A stretch of DNA of 64,000 bases from Lachnospiraceae bacterium (GTDB lineage Bacteria > Bacillota > Clostridia > Lachnospirales > Lachnospiraceae), in contig JAAUZV010000002.1 of the NCBI GenBank assembly GCA_014804425.1, positions 157,798-221,797 of the forward strand. The letters run 5' to 3'. This document shows positions 61,601 to 64,000 of the stretch, piece after piece; the first letter of the stretch is position 1; every line of letters starts with the position of its first letter. Both the position numbers and the translations under genes were made by a program. Under the pieces are notes generated by a model, which worked only from the letters and a program-made list of their open reading frames with translations, was not told the origin of the DNA and did not search any database.

Positions 61601-64000
61601 GCAATTTATATATCTTACTTCCTGTTCAACTCAAACTGTCCGACAAGCTCATCCAGCATCGTAGCCTGAGCGGATAACTCCTGACTCGTTGCGGATGCTT
61701 CCTGAGCGGTTGCCGCATTGCTCTCTACAACGCCGGAAATCTGATTGATGCCTATTTCCGCCTGACGCATTGCATTGGCCTGTTCCTCCATCATGACCTT
61801 CAGATCCTTCGTGAACTCAGCAATCTGCTTGATACCGTTCATGACGGACTCAAGCGAAGCTGCTGCATTATCTGCAACGCTGTTTCCGACAGAAACCTCT
61901 CGGATGGAAGCTTCGATCAGCTCTCTGCTGTTAACCGCCGCCTTCGCGCTTTGATCAGCCAGTTCTCTGATCTGTGCCGCAACAACCGCAAAACCGCGTC
62001 CGGCTTCACCTGCACGCGCCGCCTCTATGGAAGCGTTTAAGGAGAGAAGATTGGTCTGCTCTGCGATGGATTCAATCTCGGAGATAATATCTCCGATCTT
62101 GGTGGAAGCGTCATTGATACGCTCCATGGCAGCCAGCATCGTACTCATTTCCTGACGGCTCTTATCTGCCTCATTCGCATATTCATGTGCCTTATTATAT
62201 GTATCGTCTGCGCTGTGCGCACCTTTTTCCATTGACTCGGTAATGCTGGAAATAGATGCATGTAATTCCGATACGGCATGTGCCTGATCCGTAGCACCCT
62301 CCGCAAGACTTTGTGATGCGGTTGCCAGTTCGTCGGAACCGGCGGACACCTGATTGGAGGCTTCGCCGATGGATAATAGCGTCTCCGTCATCTGATCTCT
62401 TAAGCCGCGCATGGATTCATATAATTTCTGGAAGCCGCCGGTATAGCGTTCGGAGACTTTCGATTTGACGGTATAATTGCCGGCAGCCATTTCTCCAAGA
62501 ACCTCTTCGATATCAAAAATGATCGCTTCGAGGTTATCAGCCATATCCTTTGCGTCATTACCCATATGCTCTATTTCGTCGCCGGTCGTAATCGTAGGAA
62601 AGGGCGTAGCGAGATCTCCGGAAGCAAACGTTTTAAGACGCTGCCCCAGTCCTACTAAAGGCGTTGCAACATCCTGTGCGAGCTTTTTCCCGATTCGAGT
62701 AGCTAAATACATTGCGATTGCAGTAGCACCGATGATTGCAGCTGCGAGAATATAGCTGATGATCATAAGTGTGGCAGAGACACTGTCTCCCTTTTTCTCC
62801 TTTGTGTCCATAAGAGAACCCAGCTTCTCATAAATGCTGGTAAACTTGCCCATCAGTTCAGTGCGCGCAAGATTCTGTGCCTGTAACGAGAGTTCACTGT
62901 CCGATGTAGCACCCAGTTCAATGATCTCATCAGCCAGTTTCCAAAAATCCGTCAGTTCACTTTGGATGGCATTATATGTCGTCCGGGCATTTTTTAAAAC
63001 GATGGAAGCGTTTACATCGGCAAAAGCCTGTTCAAAGGATGCTTTACACTCATGATACGTCGCCACCGAGTTCTGGATTACGCCCTCATCAGAAAAACCG
63101 ATGGCTGCCCGGAGCGATGATCTGGCTTCACTAAATTCAAACATAGCCCTTCCGATATCGCCCTGTGCGAAACCGTAAGTTTCCATCGATTTAGAATACT
63201 GCATGGTGATAATGATCATAGCGATCGTGCCTATGACTGCCGCTGCAGCGATAATGAGCGATACCTTAAGAATGGCGTTTGTCAGTTTCTTTTCAATACC
63301 GTGATTGTTGTTCATTAGAAAACCCTCCACATGTTGTAGCTTTTTTGTAATGATAGTTGACTCCCCTAATATATCACAAATAATACCGATTTACTTGTAA
63401 ATTATACCTTTTTTGCCCCAAAAGTCAAGAATATTCAAATAATTTATTAAGAAAGTAGAAACAAAATATCCGTTGATGTTTCATTTTTTACCATCACTGA
63501 TATAACATAGGAATGCATTATAATAGGAAGGGATAGGATAATAAGGTCTTTTTGTGACATCTCATAGGCTGTCGGTGACATTTCGGTTGCCGACATGGAA
63601 ACACACACCGATATAAGAACTGTAAGGCAGTGCTGTATTGCTATGGAGGGCGGCAAAATTCCAAGGATGGAAATTCCCGGGATTTTGCCGCTTTTTTGCT
63701 CGAAAGCTACTAATTATATTACAGGAGGAGACACAGATGAGAATCACAACGCAAATGTTAAACGAAGCGGCCAGAAAAGCGGGCGTACCGCTTCACACAA
63801 CCAGCATGTTAAGCTATGTGCAGGACAAGGGCAAGACAAATTCCCTGCCCTATGGTCTGAGTGCGGAAAATGAAAAAGAGTCGCTCCGCAAGACCGAAGC
63901 TTATGAGAAGCAGGAAGATGCGGCGAAGCGTTTGGAGCAGACCGCAAAAGAGCTTTCCGCACAGGGAGAGGACAGCATATACGGACAGACGGAAAACAAA

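Overview
The window looks like a chromosomal segment of a motile, spore-forming Clostridia species, most likely family Lachnospiraceae. The evidence is gene content and order: rpmB-Asp23-FakA-like-recG, DUF2953-GerW/YtfJ, NusG domain II-Gx transporter, ruvAB-zapA-U32 peptidase, a MetH without a reactivation domain, strong AGGAGG-type ribosome sites and TTGACA/TATAAT promoters. Genus is not resolved. No rRNA, tRNA, CRISPR array, intact insertion sequence or prophage was recognised. Most genes are on the + strand.

Layout. 1-4.9 kb: the end of a chemotaxis operon (cheA, cut by the window edge, then cheW, a receptor and a free Hpt protein). 4.9-10.5 kb: a ferritin-like helical protein, a DHH phosphoesterase, aroC, a VanY-type carboxypeptidase, tgt and yajC. 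10.5-15.1 kb: leuB-ilvD-ilvB, followed by an L,D-transpeptidase. 16.7-19.1 kb: serC-serA. 19.2-26.2 kb: a LytTR/GHKL two-component pair, two half-size ABC exporters and, on the minus strand, a tandem-HD protein with a small partner. 26.4-31 kb: DUF1015, a glycogen-branching-enzyme homologue with most catalytic residues replaced, and an MscS channel. 31-39.5 kb: metH, then a second branched-chain block (second acetolactate synthase, two tandem ilvN-type genes, ilvC, leuC, leuD). 39.5-45.5 kb: NusG-II/Gx membrane pair, ruvA-ruvB, zapA, U32 peptidase. 45.5-48.4 kb: one protein joining a complete SEDS (FtsW/RodA) domain to a complete class B PBP transpeptidase. 48.5-52.7 kb: NUDIX hydrolase, a degenerate HD-GYP protein, a 21-codon membrane microprotein, DUF2953, GerW, a 47-residue membrane protein and a J-domain-like protein. 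52.8-57.4 kb: rpmB, Asp23, FakA-like protein, recG. 57.4-64 kb: DUF1189, two chemoreceptors, an ECF sigma factor with its membrane partner, and the start of an unknown gene.

Working together, the window covers nearly all of valine/isoleucine/leucine synthesis (leuA and the transaminase are not here), serine synthesis, the chorismate step, cobalamin-dependent methionine synthesis, chemotaxis, wall growth and recombination.

The less ordinary material is: the branching-enzyme pseudoenzyme; the SEDS-PBP fusion with a 12-residue repeat linker; two leaders (zapA and the Gx transporter) built from tandem repeats whose unit includes the translation-initiation region; a folded roughly 110-nt element upstream of ruvA; a family of stop-codon-proximal double hairpins; and very small overlapping membrane genes.
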